This document shows positions 1-8,989 of a stretch of DNA of 64,000 nt, one piece after another. Source of the DNA: an uncultured Flavobacteriaceae bacterium (GTDB lineage: Bacteria > Bacteroidota > Bacteroidia > Flavobacteriales > Flavobacteriaceae); assembly GCA_947494565.1 (NCBI GenBank), contig CANLVG010000005.1, positions 248,001 to 312,000 of the forward strand. The letters run 5' to 3'. Within the stretch, counting starts at the first letter, position 1. Every line of letters begins with the position of its first letter. Both the position numbers and the translations under genes were made by a program. The notes under the pieces are model-generated. The model did no database searches, was not told where the DNA came from, and saw nothing but the letters and a program-made list of their open reading frames with translations.

Positions 1-1
1 T

Positions 2-1963
2 GTCGATCGGCAGAATAGTTCAATTTCATTGGTGGGCAAGAACGGGGTTGTTGTAATGATCAATGGCAAACAAAGTTATATGCCGGCATCGAGTGTTGTG
101 CAACTTTTGCAGGGCATGAATGCGAATAATATCGAAACTATTGAATTGATTACGACACCACCTGCCAATTTCGATGCAGAGGGCAATGCGGGTTTCATCA
201 ACATTGTTTTCAAAGAACGGACCGATGTAGGACTCAATGGTTCTTATTCTCTGTCGTTCGGAGTTGGTAATGGTACGACAACTTCCGACAATATCAATTT
301 CAATTACAGAAAAAACCGAATCAACCTTTATGGCAACTACTCTTTTCAACGAGACGCCCAAGGTCAATTGTTTGAGTTTGATCGGAATTTTAGTAATGCG
401 AACGCATTGCCGGTCAACATTTCCACCATTTCAAATCGAGACCCGATTCAGCGCAATCATCGCATTCGTGCGGGCTTGGATTACCAACTATCTGACAAAA
501 CGGTGATGGGCCTGTTGGCATGGGCCAATGATAACAAGTGGACCATGGATGCCTTAAACCAAAGCAGGGAGACGGAAAGCGGAATGGCAAGGGCTTTTGT
601 CGAATTGTTGAATACCGAACGTAACCAGTTGCAACATTTTGGTTCGAACATCAACTTAAAACATGATTTCAATGAAGACGAGTTCATCAGTATTGATTTT
701 GATTATTTGAAATACCGACTTGAAAACCCGACCGTATATACCAACAGTTTTTTCGATGGTAACAATGATTTTTTAAGGGAAGAACTTACCCAAAGTGATA
801 AAACCACGCCGATAAGCATAACGGTCGGTAAAATTGACTACAGCAAAAAAGTAAGCGACAAGCTTCATTTGGATGTGGGGATAAAAGGAGCCTTCAGCGA
901 CTTTGATAATGACGTAAGCGTTGGCACTTTTCAAGGGCAAAATTTTATTGAAGACCCAAGTCTTACTGACATGAGTAACCTCAAAGAACGTATACTGGCT
1001 GGCTATGGAAATCTTGATTACGCCATAAGCGATAAGACCAATCTGCAATTGGGGCTTCGCTATGAGCATACCGATTCCGAACTTGTGTCGAACGTGCAGG
1101 GTAAAGTTGTCGATAGACAATTTGGAGAGCTTTTTCCGACTGCTTATATCTCACATAAGGTAAGTGATACCCTAAGTTTAAATTTTTCGTATTCCAGACG
1201 CATTACCAGACCTACTTTTAACGATATGGCTCCATTTGTCATTTTTGTCGATCCAACTACTTTTTTTGCGGGCAATCCTTCAGTTCAGCCAGCCATTTCG
1301 AATTCGGCAAAATTCGATGTCAATTATCGGTCAGCCCTATTATCGGCGCAATACTCCGTGGAAGATGGCACGATTTCCACATTCCAATCACGCTTCGACG
1401 AGGAAAATGAGCGGCTCATTTTCGGAGCCTCGAACTTAGACCGCTCCCAAATTTTTTCATTGACCCTAGGCTTACCTTTGACGGTTACCAATTGGTGGAA
1501 AATTCAGAATAGTTTTATATTTCTCAACACCAAAATCACAACAACATTGGACGGGTCGTTATTCAACTTTGAACAAAATTCGCTTAATATCAATCATACC
1601 CAATCATTTACCATGGCAAAGGACCTTACCTCTGAAATCAACTTTAATTACAACAGTCCTTCAATACTCGGCTTTATAGGAACCTCGACCCTCGAAGAAT
1701 TCTACAGCTTCAATATAGGTGTGCAAAAAAAACTTGGCGAAAAGTGGGGTACGATCGGCTTCAAAATAAATGATTTGTTCGATGCAGTGAAATGGACGGT
1801 GGTTACGGATATTCCTGAACAAAACTTAAATATGGTAAATACGTTCGATATATTCAATCGTACCTTTATGCTGATCTATTCCAACAGCTTTGGCAACCGT
1901 AAGCTCAAGTCGGCAAGACAAAGGGGCATTGGGGCCGAGGAGGAAAAAAATAGGGTTGATTAA
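2..1963 (+). CDS. TonB-dependent receptor, outer-membrane beta-barrel family (5' end cut)
   Basis: The frame is open from the window edge, so the start, the signal peptide and any carboxypeptidase-like N-terminal domain lie outside. The first visible residues are the end of a plug domain (a MINGK motif, then IETIELITTPPANFDAEG and GFINIVFKE), as in the flavobacterial receptors of the OMP_b-brl_3 type. About 600 residues of barrel follow, with alternating hydrophobic/polar strands and aromatic girdle residues (LRYEHTDSE, FSYSRRITRPTFNDMAP, FKINDLFD). These receptors bind a ligand at the cell surface and import it, or signal, with energy from TonB-ExbBD. The substrate cannot be told from the sequence, and no SusD partner follows. 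The C-terminus (EEEKNRVD) does not end in the usual aromatic residue, so a short tail follows the last strand. Confidence 0.88.
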   Translation, partial: VDRQNSSISLVGKNGVVVMINGKQSYMPASSVVQLLQGMNANNIETIELITTPPANFDAEGNAGFINIVFKERTDVGLNGSYSLSFGVGNGTTTSDNINFNYRKNRINLYGNYSFQRDAQGQLFEFDRNFSNANALPVNISTISNRDPIQRNHRIRAGLDYQLSDKTVMGLLAWANDNKWTMDALNQSRETESGMARAFVELLNTERNQLQHFGSNINLKHDFNEDEFISIDFDYLKYRLENPTVYTNSFFDGNNDFLREELTQSDKTTPISITVGKIDYSKKVSDKLHLDVGIKGAFSDFDNDVSVGTFQGQNFIEDPSLTDMSNLKERILAGYGNLDYAISDKTNLQLGLRYEHTDSELVSNVQGKVVDRQFGELFPTAYISHKVSDTLSLNFSYSRRITRPTFNDMAPFVIFVDPTTFFAGNPSVQPAISNSAKFDVNYRSALLSAQYSVEDGTISTFQSRFDEENERLIFGASNLDRSQIFSLTLGLPLTVTNWWKIQNSFIFLNTKITTTLDGSLFNFEQNSLNINHTQSFTMAKDLTSEINFNYNSPSILGFIGTSTLEEFYSFNIGVQKKLGEKWGTIGFKINDLFDAVKWTVVTDIPEQNLNMVNTFDIFNRTFMLIYSNSFGNRKLKSARQRGIGAEEEKNRVD

Positions 1964-2472
1964 ATTATGTCCATAAAAGGGCCGACTTCCAAAACGGCTC
2001 CTCCTCAGTGACGACCTACTTTGATCCAGTTCCACTTGCCGTTCTTTTTAGTGGTTGCGCTAATTTGCCTTTTACGGAACTAAGTAAGTATAATTAATCG
2101 GGCACTTCAACATGTATTTGGTACTTTCTGGATGTATCGACATCAGATTCTTCATTTTGCCATATTAAATCAAGCCTTTCTATTTTTCCTTTACTTTTTC
2201 AGAAATACTGATTGGACTAGCTGAATTATTTGTAATAACAATAGTAAAAATTTGTTGTAAAGTATTTGACTTGGCAGGCAAGGAAAGACCTTTGACCTAC
2301 TTTAATTGATCATATTTGAAAGGTCCAACGGCTGGGATTTTGAACTAATCGTATCGATAGCTTTCTTCAAAAAGTTTGGACTCTGTCCCGTCAAGGTCAC
2401 TTAAATCAAGGTCTTTCCGATGGAAAGGCTTTTTTTGTGTCAAATTGAATTATTCGAATGGCAACTAACATT
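1964..2472. other. Gene-poor gap of about 0.5 kb
   Basis: No convincing complete gene. On the minus strand, upstream of a TGA at 2005-2007, a short open stretch reads KKNGKWNWIKVGRH, which looks like the C-terminus of some protein but has an in-frame stop about 30 codons upstream; it may be a gene remnant. The right part holds an imperfect inverted repeat (GACCTTTGA near 2288, TGAAAGGTC near 2316) and a plus-strand terminator at 2411-2436. The rest is AT-rich with stops in all frames. Confidence 0.5.
2411..2436 (+). terminator. Rho-independent terminator, plus strand
   Basis: An 8-bp stem (GTCTTTCC / GGAAAGGC, one G-U pair) closes a GAT loop and is followed by seven T. It points rightwards, 450 bp after the TonB receptor stop and just before the convergent Nif3-like gene. 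It may end a long receptor 3' UTR or an unannotated small transcript. Confidence 0.6.
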
Positions 2473-3336
2473 TTAATAAGACCAATACGAGGAGCCGCAT
2501 TCAACATAGTGTACAGGTATGTCCCCAACGAATTTGCGCAGCCAATCGGCGGAAAATTTCATTCCATATTCTTCTGAATTGATATGCCCTATAAAAACGA
2601 CCGCTTTTTTTCTTCCTTGTAACACCGCGTCCCTGGCATATTCGTAGGTTTCCCACTGGGGTACTTCCCCAGCAACCACCACATCAACAGTACTGCTTTG
2701 TAATTGTTTGATATGAGCGGCGCTACCAGACGCCCCGGGCACATATAGAACATGCGATAGTTGCATATCAGGGTCCCCGATGACGTGAAAATTGTTTTCA
2801 GGAAAGGTGTGCTTCAAGTTTTTTAATAGATTCATTAAGGTGGTGTTCGGGAAGGTAAAGCGGTAGGGGTTGTCGGCTGCCTGCTGGTCTTCCCAACCTA
2901 GTTTTTCCACCATTCCCGAAATGATTCCATCGGATGGTATGCGATGCACGTAATCGTGAAATCGCCAAACTACGAGCTTATGGTCATCGATAAATTTCTT
3001 TTTTTCCAGATAGACCGAATCACTTTGAAATTGTTCGGTATTGTCCAAATGATTGTAGTAGAGCGGCTCGTGTGGGATGATAAGATTGCAATTTTTTTCA
3101 ACGGCCTTTTTCAAAACATCCATTGTGGCGAACATACAGGTGACGATACCTTTCACCGGCGTTTCCGGATTTCCTTCTTTGATGACATCGACTGTGTTGG
3201 GTACTACGGCAGCACCTGTTTCTTTTATAATCGTTTCGATAAGTTGTCCTGAAGTAATAACGGAAGGGCTTGAGGCGTTCTGACCCATCACGAATAGGGG
3301 CAATGCCCAAAGAATGGTGTGGAATAGAATTTTCAT
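2473..3336 (-). CDS. Exported Nif3-like (DUF34) dinuclear-metal protein
   Basis: The 287-residue protein has an N-terminal signal peptide (MKILFHTILWALPLFVMGQ) and then a Nif3/NGG1p-interacting-factor fold. The hallmark strand NLIIPHEPLYYNH at about residues 84-96 corresponds to the family's LIxxHHP metal motif, and VVFIGHINSEEYG near the C-terminus corresponds to the second metal-binding His/Glu pair. Nif3 proteins form hexameric rings with a two-metal site; their reaction is not settled, although a GTP cyclohydrolase-like role has been proposed. Two things are unusual: ordinary Nif3 proteins are cytoplasmic and have no signal peptide, and the second His of HHP is Glu here. It stands alone, with a 243-bp upstream region. 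Confidence 0.75.
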   Translation of the reverse strand: MKILFHTILWALPLFVMGQNASSPSVITSGQLIETIIKETGAAVVPNTVDVIKEGNPETPVKGIVTCMFATMDVLKKAVEKNCNLIIPHEPLYYNHLDNTEQFQSDSVYLEKKKFIDDHKLVVWRFHDYVHRIPSDGIISGMVEKLGWEDQQAADNPYRFTFPNTTLMNLLKNLKHTFPENNFHVIGDPDMQLSHVLYVPGASGSAAHIKQLQSSTVDVVVAGEVPQWETYEYARDAVLQGRKKAVVFIGHINSEEYGMKFSADWLRKFVGDIPVHYVECGSSYWSY

Positions 3337-3579
3337 CGATTTATAATTTTGAATGGTTTAGAGGTCCTATGGCACCTTTTTAATAAAAGTAACGCATTTT
3401 TAGGGAATCACTTTTCAGTTCGAACCCTTAGCTTCTTGGTATGCGAACTTATTCCGGCAATCAATTTGTGGCCTTTTCGTTTAAGTGAAATAGTGTTTAA
3501 ACAGAAAAGGAAATAGTAATTAACTTTAAAGAACTGGATTAGGGCTTTTCATATGAGGTTGTGTTGTGCTTTCGTGAAT

Positions 3580-4086
3580 TTATTCATCAAATAAAGGCAC
3601 AGAGATTGAGTTGTTGTCAAAGTTTTTGACAAACCAAGTTATCACATGTTTTTGTGGGCTACGTTTTGTTATTCGAAAGTCCTGTCTATCATACCAAATA
3701 GCATCGAATTCTCCTTTTGTCGTTATAGCTACTCTCCATTCACTTTTGACAAGGGCTGAGTCGGCATAATTAGCCGATAAGGCCTCCCAATCTGTCCCCG
3801 ACAACACTTGTGGTTCAAGATGAGCAATAACTTCTTTTTTATCTAAAATAGCTATCCAAATTGGTTCAGCAAGATGTTCAATTTGATGTGCTTGTCCCTT
3901 AGCTCCCCAGCCAATTTTAACTGAAGCTCCTTTTCGAATTGCATTAATTAGTTGTTCTTTACTTCCTTGCAATACACTTCCAGTCTTATCATTTTTATAG
4001 GCAATTGACCAATTCAAGTTGGCTTCCTTATTTTGGCAGGAAAACATCAAAATGGCCGCAAAAAAGATACCAATTATACTTTTCAT
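3580..4086 (-). CDS. Lipoprotein of unknown function, intact member of a tandem pair
   Basis: I start it at the Met of MKSIIGIFFAAILMFSC because this gives a clean lipoprotein signal with the lipobox Cys at residue 17; an upstream in-frame ATG would add 11 charged residues before it. The mature 150 residues contain WSIAYKNDKTG, SVKIGWG, IEHLAEPIWIAIL and TWFVKNF. I do not recognise the family. The same motif order recurs in the neighbouring decayed gene at 4330-4828, so the two are paralogues from a tandem duplication. No catalytic signature is visible; a small beta-rich periplasmic domain anchored to a membrane is the most that can be inferred. Confidence 0.65.
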   Translation of the reverse strand: MKSIIGIFFAAILMFSCQNKEANLNWSIAYKNDKTGSVLQGSKEQLINAIRKGASVKIGWGAKGQAHQIEHLAEPIWIAILDKKEVIAHLEPQVLSGTDWEALSANYADSALVKSEWRVAITTKGEFDAIWYDRQDFRITKRSPQKHVITWFVKNFDNNSISVPLFDE

Positions 4087-4329
4087 TTTTTCGTCTTTTA
4101 ATTTATTATCATTCGCCACTTTTTGGTCGAACGGGATTCGCTAGCTATGAATTGATGAAATAGTAATGACTATCGATAAATCGCATGGCTTATGATGTTT
4201 TCGAAAGTAGGATTTTCTGGTTGATTTGCACCAAGCCATCATTTAAGCAAGCTATTGAAATCGTATTTTATTCCTTCTCTTCAATTAGTTGTTACCACGC
4301 TCCCATTTTTCCCAATTTGGGGACTCTTT

Positions 4330-4828
4330 TCACCATAAAGGACGAGCCTTTAGCTCAAGTTGATGCTCTGGATAGAACACATATCAAGTTGTGGCTGCGT
4401 ACCTCTCTTTTACACCCTCTACTATCGTATCTTGAAGGTAATCTGTCATTAGGCCAGCTGAATATCCGTTGGTTCCGGCGATTCTAGTCCAATGATTTTG
4501 CGTTCTGAATCTGATTTTGAGTGAATTGCCATCAACTCTGGGTTCTTGTCCAATAATGGTGTTGATTTGCGCAAAACCTTCTTCTCCTTGAAAAATCGTT
4601 AAAAACCCACGTGCGCTGCATGCTCAACGCGGTTACTTCCCAACCAATCCTTACCGAATATCCTAATCGCACGGAATCCATCAGTTTAGATTTATCTCCG
4701 AAAGTTGCTTGGCCGTTTGCATCATTTTGAAAAACCATTTGCCATCCTCCCACTGATGCAGAATCTGCCGGACAAGAGCAAATGAAAATTAAAATCAAAC
4801 AAGAGAATTTTGTAAGTGTATTCATCAT
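4330..4828 (-). pseudogene. Decayed paralogue of the neighbouring lipoprotein (two frameshifts and a nonsense codon)
   Basis: The frame opens at 4828 with a lipoprotein signal (MMNTLTKFSCLILIFICSC) and matches the intact neighbour through WQMVFQNDANG and SVRIGWE. The homology then moves to a second frame near 4628 (VEHAAHVGF, against IEHLAEPIW in the neighbour) and to a third frame at about 4602, in a run of five T (LTIFQGEEGFAQINTIIGQEP onwards). It continues to ERYAATT at an in-frame TGA (4384-4386), exactly where the paralogue has Trp in TWFV. After the TGA, 17 more codons (YVFYPEH...) run to a stop at 4330. Restoring one base at each shift and Trp at the TGA gives 166 residues, against 168 for the neighbour. 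As it stands, only a 98-residue product with a nonsense tail can be made. Confidence 0.75.
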
Positions 4829-4851
4829 TGCAAATTTTATGTTGGGATAAA

Positions 4852-6276
4852 TTAGTTGTCACCTAAAAAAGAGCCATTTTTTTTCATGAATTTTTCCCTA
4901 TTGCGTTTTAGTTCATCGAGGTCTGGATTGTTTTTGATTTCTGCTAATTGAATAGCTTTATTATAATAGTGTAGTGCCATATCATAGTTTTTAGCATTTG
5001 TAAGTACGTCTGCATAGGTATCGAAAGGTTGCGGATAGAAAGAATATAATACAGTATTCGCCCTTAAGATGGGAAGTGCTTTTTTAGGTTCAAGCCTATA
5101 TTTTTTTCCAAGCTCTTCAATGTCATCATAATCTAAATGACCTAATTGGTGAAGCATCATTACCTGCTCAAATAATGCTACCTCAGATACTGCAGTTTGT
5201 TTCTTTTCCAAAAACTTATAAAAATGGTGTACTTGATCGGTGTCTTTTAGTACTTCCTTTTTGATAGCCTTCTTAGCAAGTTCCAACGCCGTAGTATATT
5301 CTAAACCTTCATCCACGATACTATCTGGAACTACGCCAACAGTTTGAAATCCTTTTTTAGAATTTGGATCTATTCCTTCTTCGCTTGAAATAGAAACCGA
5401 AAATCGTTCATTTAATTTATGCGTCATTGCTCCATAGCCAGCTCCAGCAGTAGTTTGACCTATTATTGCAGCCCTATTTTTGTTTTGTAGCCAAAAAGCA
5501 AATTCTTCAGCTGCGGATGCAGATTTATTATTTACTAAGATATACATAGGGACCTCTGGATATTTCATTCCAGCAACTAAAGGTTCTGTGAATATTCCAT
5601 ATCGGTAATCATTAAATCTAGTATAAACATCTGATAAATGAACAGGTTTGTCATCAAAGAAATAACTTGATAAATAAGAAGCGACATAGGGCACACCACC
5701 TGGGTTGTCCCGCACATCAATGATAAAGGCGTCACTATTTTTAAACAGACCCATAATTTCAGTAATTTTTTGTCGCGCCTTATTGCCAAAATCCCAATTT
5801 GAGAAATGACTTACTTTTATATATGCGATGTTCCCTTCAATAAATTTTATTTCTTGAAAGCCGTAATTCGTACTTGCTCCATATTTTGCACTTATCCTAG
5901 TTATATTTTCTATAGGTTTTTCATCCTCTTTAGTACTATATTCTACAGATAAATGTAAATCACCGTTAACCGACCTTAAATCTTTTGTCAATTGTTTTGC
6001 AAGCTCCTTGGGATCTTTGATTGCATAATAATATCCCTTTTCATTATTTTCTTGGAGTCTTTTTCCGGTTTTGATACCCATCTTTAAATTCACATAATAG
6101 TGTTCCAAAGAATCTACTATTTTTTCTATTATGAGCGTAGTTTCCTTTTTAGTTACCGGTTTGATTAAAACATCTTGTGCGCTACAAGACGTAATGAAGC
6201 AACCGAAAAAAAATATTAGGATGCAAAAGTATATGGGTGCAGAAGAACTGATAACCAGTTTGCCTTTTAATATCAT
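4852..6276 (-). CDS. S41-family (tail-specific / IRBP-like) peptidase lipoprotein
   Basis: A lipoprotein signal ends at FITSC (Cys31). Residues 40-120 resemble the helical N-terminal domain of IRBP-like S41 peptidases, followed by the catalytic core: IIDVRDNPGG at about 185-194 and NNKSASAAEEFAFWLQ at 249-264, where Ser254 aligns with the catalytic Ser of the family's S-A-x-E motif, then IGQTTAGAG. The C-terminal 120 residues are helical and end in a TPR-like repeat (DVLTNAKNYDMALHYYNKAIQLA). No PDZ domain is obvious. These serine proteases act in the periplasm or at the surface; the substrate is unknown. The gene lies 23 bp upstream of the decayed lipoprotein gene and reads toward it. Base composition looks more AT-rich than most of the window. 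Confidence 0.8.
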   Translation of the reverse strand: MILKGKLVISSSAPIYFCILIFFFGCFITSCSAQDVLIKPVTKKETTLIIEKIVDSLEHYYVNLKMGIKTGKRLQENNEKGYYYAIKDPKELAKQLTKDLRSVNGDLHLSVEYSTKEDEKPIENITRISAKYGASTNYGFQEIKFIEGNIAYIKVSHFSNWDFGNKARQKITEIMGLFKNSDAFIIDVRDNPGGVPYVASYLSSYFFDDKPVHLSDVYTRFNDYRYGIFTEPLVAGMKYPEVPMYILVNNKSASAAEEFAFWLQNKNRAAIIGQTTAGAGYGAMTHKLNERFSVSISSEEGIDPNSKKGFQTVGVVPDSIVDEGLEYTTALELAKKAIKKEVLKDTDQVHHFYKFLEKKQTAVSEVALFEQVMMLHQLGHLDYDDIEELGKKYRLEPKKALPILRANTVLYSFYPQPFDTYADVLTNAKNYDMALHYYNKAIQLAEIKNNPDLDELKRNREKFMKKNGSFLGDN

Positions 6277-6347
6277 TAATACGGTATTTGATTTTAGTCA
6301 AAAATACCTCATGTAGTATTATTAAAATAGAACAAGATTAGCCGCAA

Positions 6348-7142
6348 TCACAAATTCTTAAAAATTTTGGGAAGAAAGTTTGTTTGCTGTTTAAAATTAC
6401 GAGTAAAATGGCTTTGGTCTGAAAACCCGCAGTGCAACGAAATCTCGGTTAGAGATAATTTAGAATTTTTTATGAATCGAATGCTGTTTTTAATTTTGAG
6501 CTTACGAACATACTCCCTATAGGAACAATTAAAATATTTTCTAAAATTTTTTGAAATAGTAACAGGGTGGACCCCAGCTACTCCAGCAAGTTCAAGAAGC
6601 GAAAATGTTTCTTGCCAATTGTCATTTAAAAATTCTTTTAGTAAACATGCCCAATCTGGTCGAAATCTAGACGTATCCTTATCAAAATAATAGATCAGTT
6701 GAGAACACAGTTGTTCCAGCGATACATGTGTTAAATTATCATTTAAATGAACTTCTTGTAATATTTTTAAACAAAGTATATTTGCATTCGGGTGGTTTTC
6801 TAAAGTCGTACGTAAATCACCCTTATTGAGTAGCGCGTTATTTCTCAATTCAATATTTACGTTCTTGGAGTTTTTAGTTGTTGAAACGGTTCTGTGTGGC
6901 TCACCTGAATCGTAAAAATAGAGATCACCAGCTTTTCTTTGATACCGTACCTCGTTTTCTCCACATTCTATATCGGCACCCAAATATAAAAAACAGATGT
7001 GTTGATTCTTATGAGAATGTAATCTCGTTTCACAGTTGGATTTTAAATATTGAGTAGTGGAAATTATAAAGTTTTCAGTGACAACTTTTTTTGTTAAGGT
7101 TCCTGTATACTTGCCTTCTTCTAATTCTTTTGTGAAATCCAT
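6348..7142 (-). CDS. AraC-family transcriptional regulator with cupin-like N-terminus
   Basis: About 264 residues from the preferred start MDFTKELEEG; an upstream in-frame ATG would add 15 hydrophobic residues that do not fit a regulator. The N-terminal half has a cupin pattern (RLHSHKNQHICFLYLG, then LYFYDSGEPHRT). The C-terminal 100 residues carry the two helix-turn-helix units of AraC/XylS proteins (LLELAGVAGVHPVTISKNFR and LSLTEISLHCGFSDQSHFTR). It probably senses a small ligand through the cupin and binds DNA as a dimer. It faces away from the membrane-protein gene at 7417 and stands 71 bp upstream of the S41 peptidase, which makes that gene a possible target (inference only). Confidence 0.85.
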   Translation of the reverse strand: MDFTKELEEGKYTGTLTKKVVTENFIISTTQYLKSNCETRLHSHKNQHICFLYLGADIECGENEVRYQRKAGDLYFYDSGEPHRTVSTTKNSKNVNIELRNNALLNKGDLRTTLENHPNANILCLKILQEVHLNDNLTHVSLEQLCSQLIYYFDKDTSRFRPDWACLLKEFLNDNWQETFSLLELAGVAGVHPVTISKNFRKYFNCSYREYVRKLKIKNSIRFIKNSKLSLTEISLHCGFSDQSHFTRNFKQQTNFLPKIFKNL

Positions 7143-7416
7143 TTCATATTGTCTTAATTCATTTATAGCTATAATAAAGCACAACAATTGGATATAGTTA
7201 TGAACTATAGTTCTTCTATAGCAGGAACTAAGATAGAAAATCTTTGATGCCCGCGATAAGAGTCTCAGCTATCGATTTAGGCTATACTAGTTGCAGCTGA
7301 ACTAGTTGGCGTTTGGGGTTCGATCTCAGAACGCATTTTCGTTGCATGTTCTGCTGCCCCGAACTATTCCAAAAAACTGTAACAAATACCCGACCGCTTT
7401 GTCTTTAAGGCAACAG

Positions 7417-8046
7417 ATGAAAACACTTCGAAGACTTGGCCTAGTATCCATTCCGCTTACCTTTAGCTTGGCAGGTATAGGCATGCTTTGGCTATTGCAG
7501 GTAGAGCAGGCACCAGGCTCCTTTTTCGAACAACTGGGGCAGCATAGAACGAATTGGTTGGGTGCACATCTACTCTTATTGTTAAGCACTGTATTTTTGG
7601 TGCCGGCGGCACTGAGCATTCGTCTTGCCTTACGATCAAAAATAGTTGGTGCGCTAGGCACTGCTATGATCATCATCATTGCGCTTACCACCGTTTTACT
7701 GGCCGGGCAATACGCCATCGATTTTGTGATGCCGCTACTCATGGAGGTGGGTGGAGATGCATTACAGGTACATGGGCTATTGTTCAAGACTCCTGTAATC
7801 GACCGTCTATTCTACAAACTCCCGAACCTGGTCTTTTTAGCCTTGTTCTTACTGAGCTGCACCCTGCTTGGGCTCAAGCACATACCATGGAGTGTTCGTA
7901 CGATTCTCTTGGTGAATTGGTTACTGGTATTGCTTGGCAACCTAATTCATCCTGTATTTCAACGGGTGGCCATTGTGCTTTTAGCCTTTTCGTTTCTCCC
8001 CTTTGTGTACATGTATTGGAACGAAAGCGCGCAAGACGTGGAATAG
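7417..8046 (+). CDS. Polytopic membrane protein of unknown function
   Basis: About 209 residues from MKTLRRLGL; the frame is open further upstream, but those residues are polar and unlike a membrane protein's start. Six hydrophobic segments are visible: around residues 8-28, 50-70, 76-106, 132-150, 158-176 and 182-200. They are joined by short loops, with a small periplasmic or cytosolic stretch (GGDALQVHGLLFKTPVIDR) between the third and fourth. No transporter or enzyme signature is recognised. It is a single gene, divergent from the AraC regulator, with 229 bp between their starts. Confidence 0.6.
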   Translation: MKTLRRLGLVSIPLTFSLAGIGMLWLLQVEQAPGSFFEQLGQHRTNWLGAHLLLLLSTVFLVPAALSIRLALRSKIVGALGTAMIIIIALTTVLLAGQYAIDFVMPLLMEVGGDALQVHGLLFKTPVIDRLFYKLPNLVFLALFLLSCTLLGLKHIPWSVRTILLVNWLLVLLGNLIHPVFQRVAIVLLAFSFLPFVYMYWNESAQDVE

Positions 8047-8322
8047 CAATTAAAGAAGATCGGACACTACCTCAAGCTATTTGCAATTGCAAAAGAATTT
8101 AGGGACGAACTAGGGCGAGTGCTCCTTGACGGTGTAGCCGTGATAGCTGTGCGATAAGGCACCCTTTTTTCTTGAACGATAAATTAACCGTTACTGGCCG
8201 AATCTTACAGGATTTGGATATCCTTGTCATTTCCAAAGACTGTTGAGGTAAATCTATTAGGTTTTGAAATAGGAGCACTGCCAAGGTCGGATAGTCTTCG
8301 AACGCATAGGCACCTCCATAGG

Positions 8323-8928
8323 TTAGTCCCGTTGAATTTCTAAAAGATCACCATCGGCCTTCATGGCTTGTAAATCCTGTCGTGAAACGCCATAGGTCTC
8401 TTCTGGATAGTTCTCTTCCTTGTCGATTTTATAGATACGAGACGATTTGGAGATCTCATAATCATTGAAGGACATATACAAGCTATCTTCGGTGACCTCC
8501 ATCACTTTCATGGTAGAATAACTTCCGGTTTCGATTCGATATTCATAAATATCGCCGATGGCAGGTTCGGCGAAATATTTGGCTGTATTTTCCTTGTCCT
8601 GACCACTTGAATATCCTGCAAAGCCGATGAGGCAAGCAATCAAAAACAAACCGACAAATTGCCAAATCGGTCCTTTTGCATCGCTTTTGAAATCCTCATA
8701 TTTCCGTTTAAGGTTGTCGGGCATTTGCTTCGGTTTCAAGACCTGTTGGCAGTGACTGCACTGCGACGCGCCGGTTTTGTTTAGGGGGAATATCGGAATC
8801 CAAAAAATATGGGCGTGTTTGCGATAGATACTAAAGGATAGGGTATCTTGATTTCCACAATTTTCGCAGGTAGCGTTTTTGGCAGTAGCAGTTTTTATGT
8901 GGGCCGACCCACTTCCGAATATGATCAT
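8323..8928 (-). CDS. Zinc-ribbon membrane protein
   Basis: The 201-residue protein has a zinc ribbon built from CENC (Cys21, Cys24) and CSHC (Cys57, Cys60), separated by the hydrophobic stretch HIFWIPIFPLN that is typical of the zinc_ribbon_15 family. One membrane segment (about 89-107, FVGLFLIACLIGFAGYSSG) follows, then a roughly 90-residue extracytoplasmic beta-rich domain beginning at FAEPAIGDIYEYRIE. The ribbon is expected in the cytosol. The function is unknown; similar flavobacterial proteins are thought of as membrane scaffolds. It lies 61 bp after the small lipoprotein gene at 8990 and may share its transcript. Confidence 0.7.
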   Translation of the reverse strand: MIIFGSGSAHIKTATAKNATCENCGNQDTLSFSIYRKHAHIFWIPIFPLNKTGASQCSHCQQVLKPKQMPDNLKRKYEDFKSDAKGPIWQFVGLFLIACLIGFAGYSSGQDKENTAKYFAEPAIGDIYEYRIETGSYSTMKVMEVTEDSLYMSFNDYEISKSSRIYKIDKEENYPEETYGVSRQDLQAMKADGDLLEIQRD

Positions 8929-8989
8929 ATTATTGATTTAGGTTAGTACTAATGGACTTCTATATAACTATTTGTCTGTGCCAATATTG

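Noticed and set aside
7306-7416. Longer N-terminus for the membrane protein at 7417
   Set aside because: The added 37 residues are not membrane-like or signal-like; MKTLRRLGL gives a normal start.
8150-8170. GTGC-GCAC hairpin followed by six T after the membrane protein gene
   Set aside because: A 4-bp stem is too weak to call a terminator with confidence.
8099-8284. 61-codon frame on the minus strand
   Set aside because: No protein-like pattern, no promoter or neighbour; most likely spurious.
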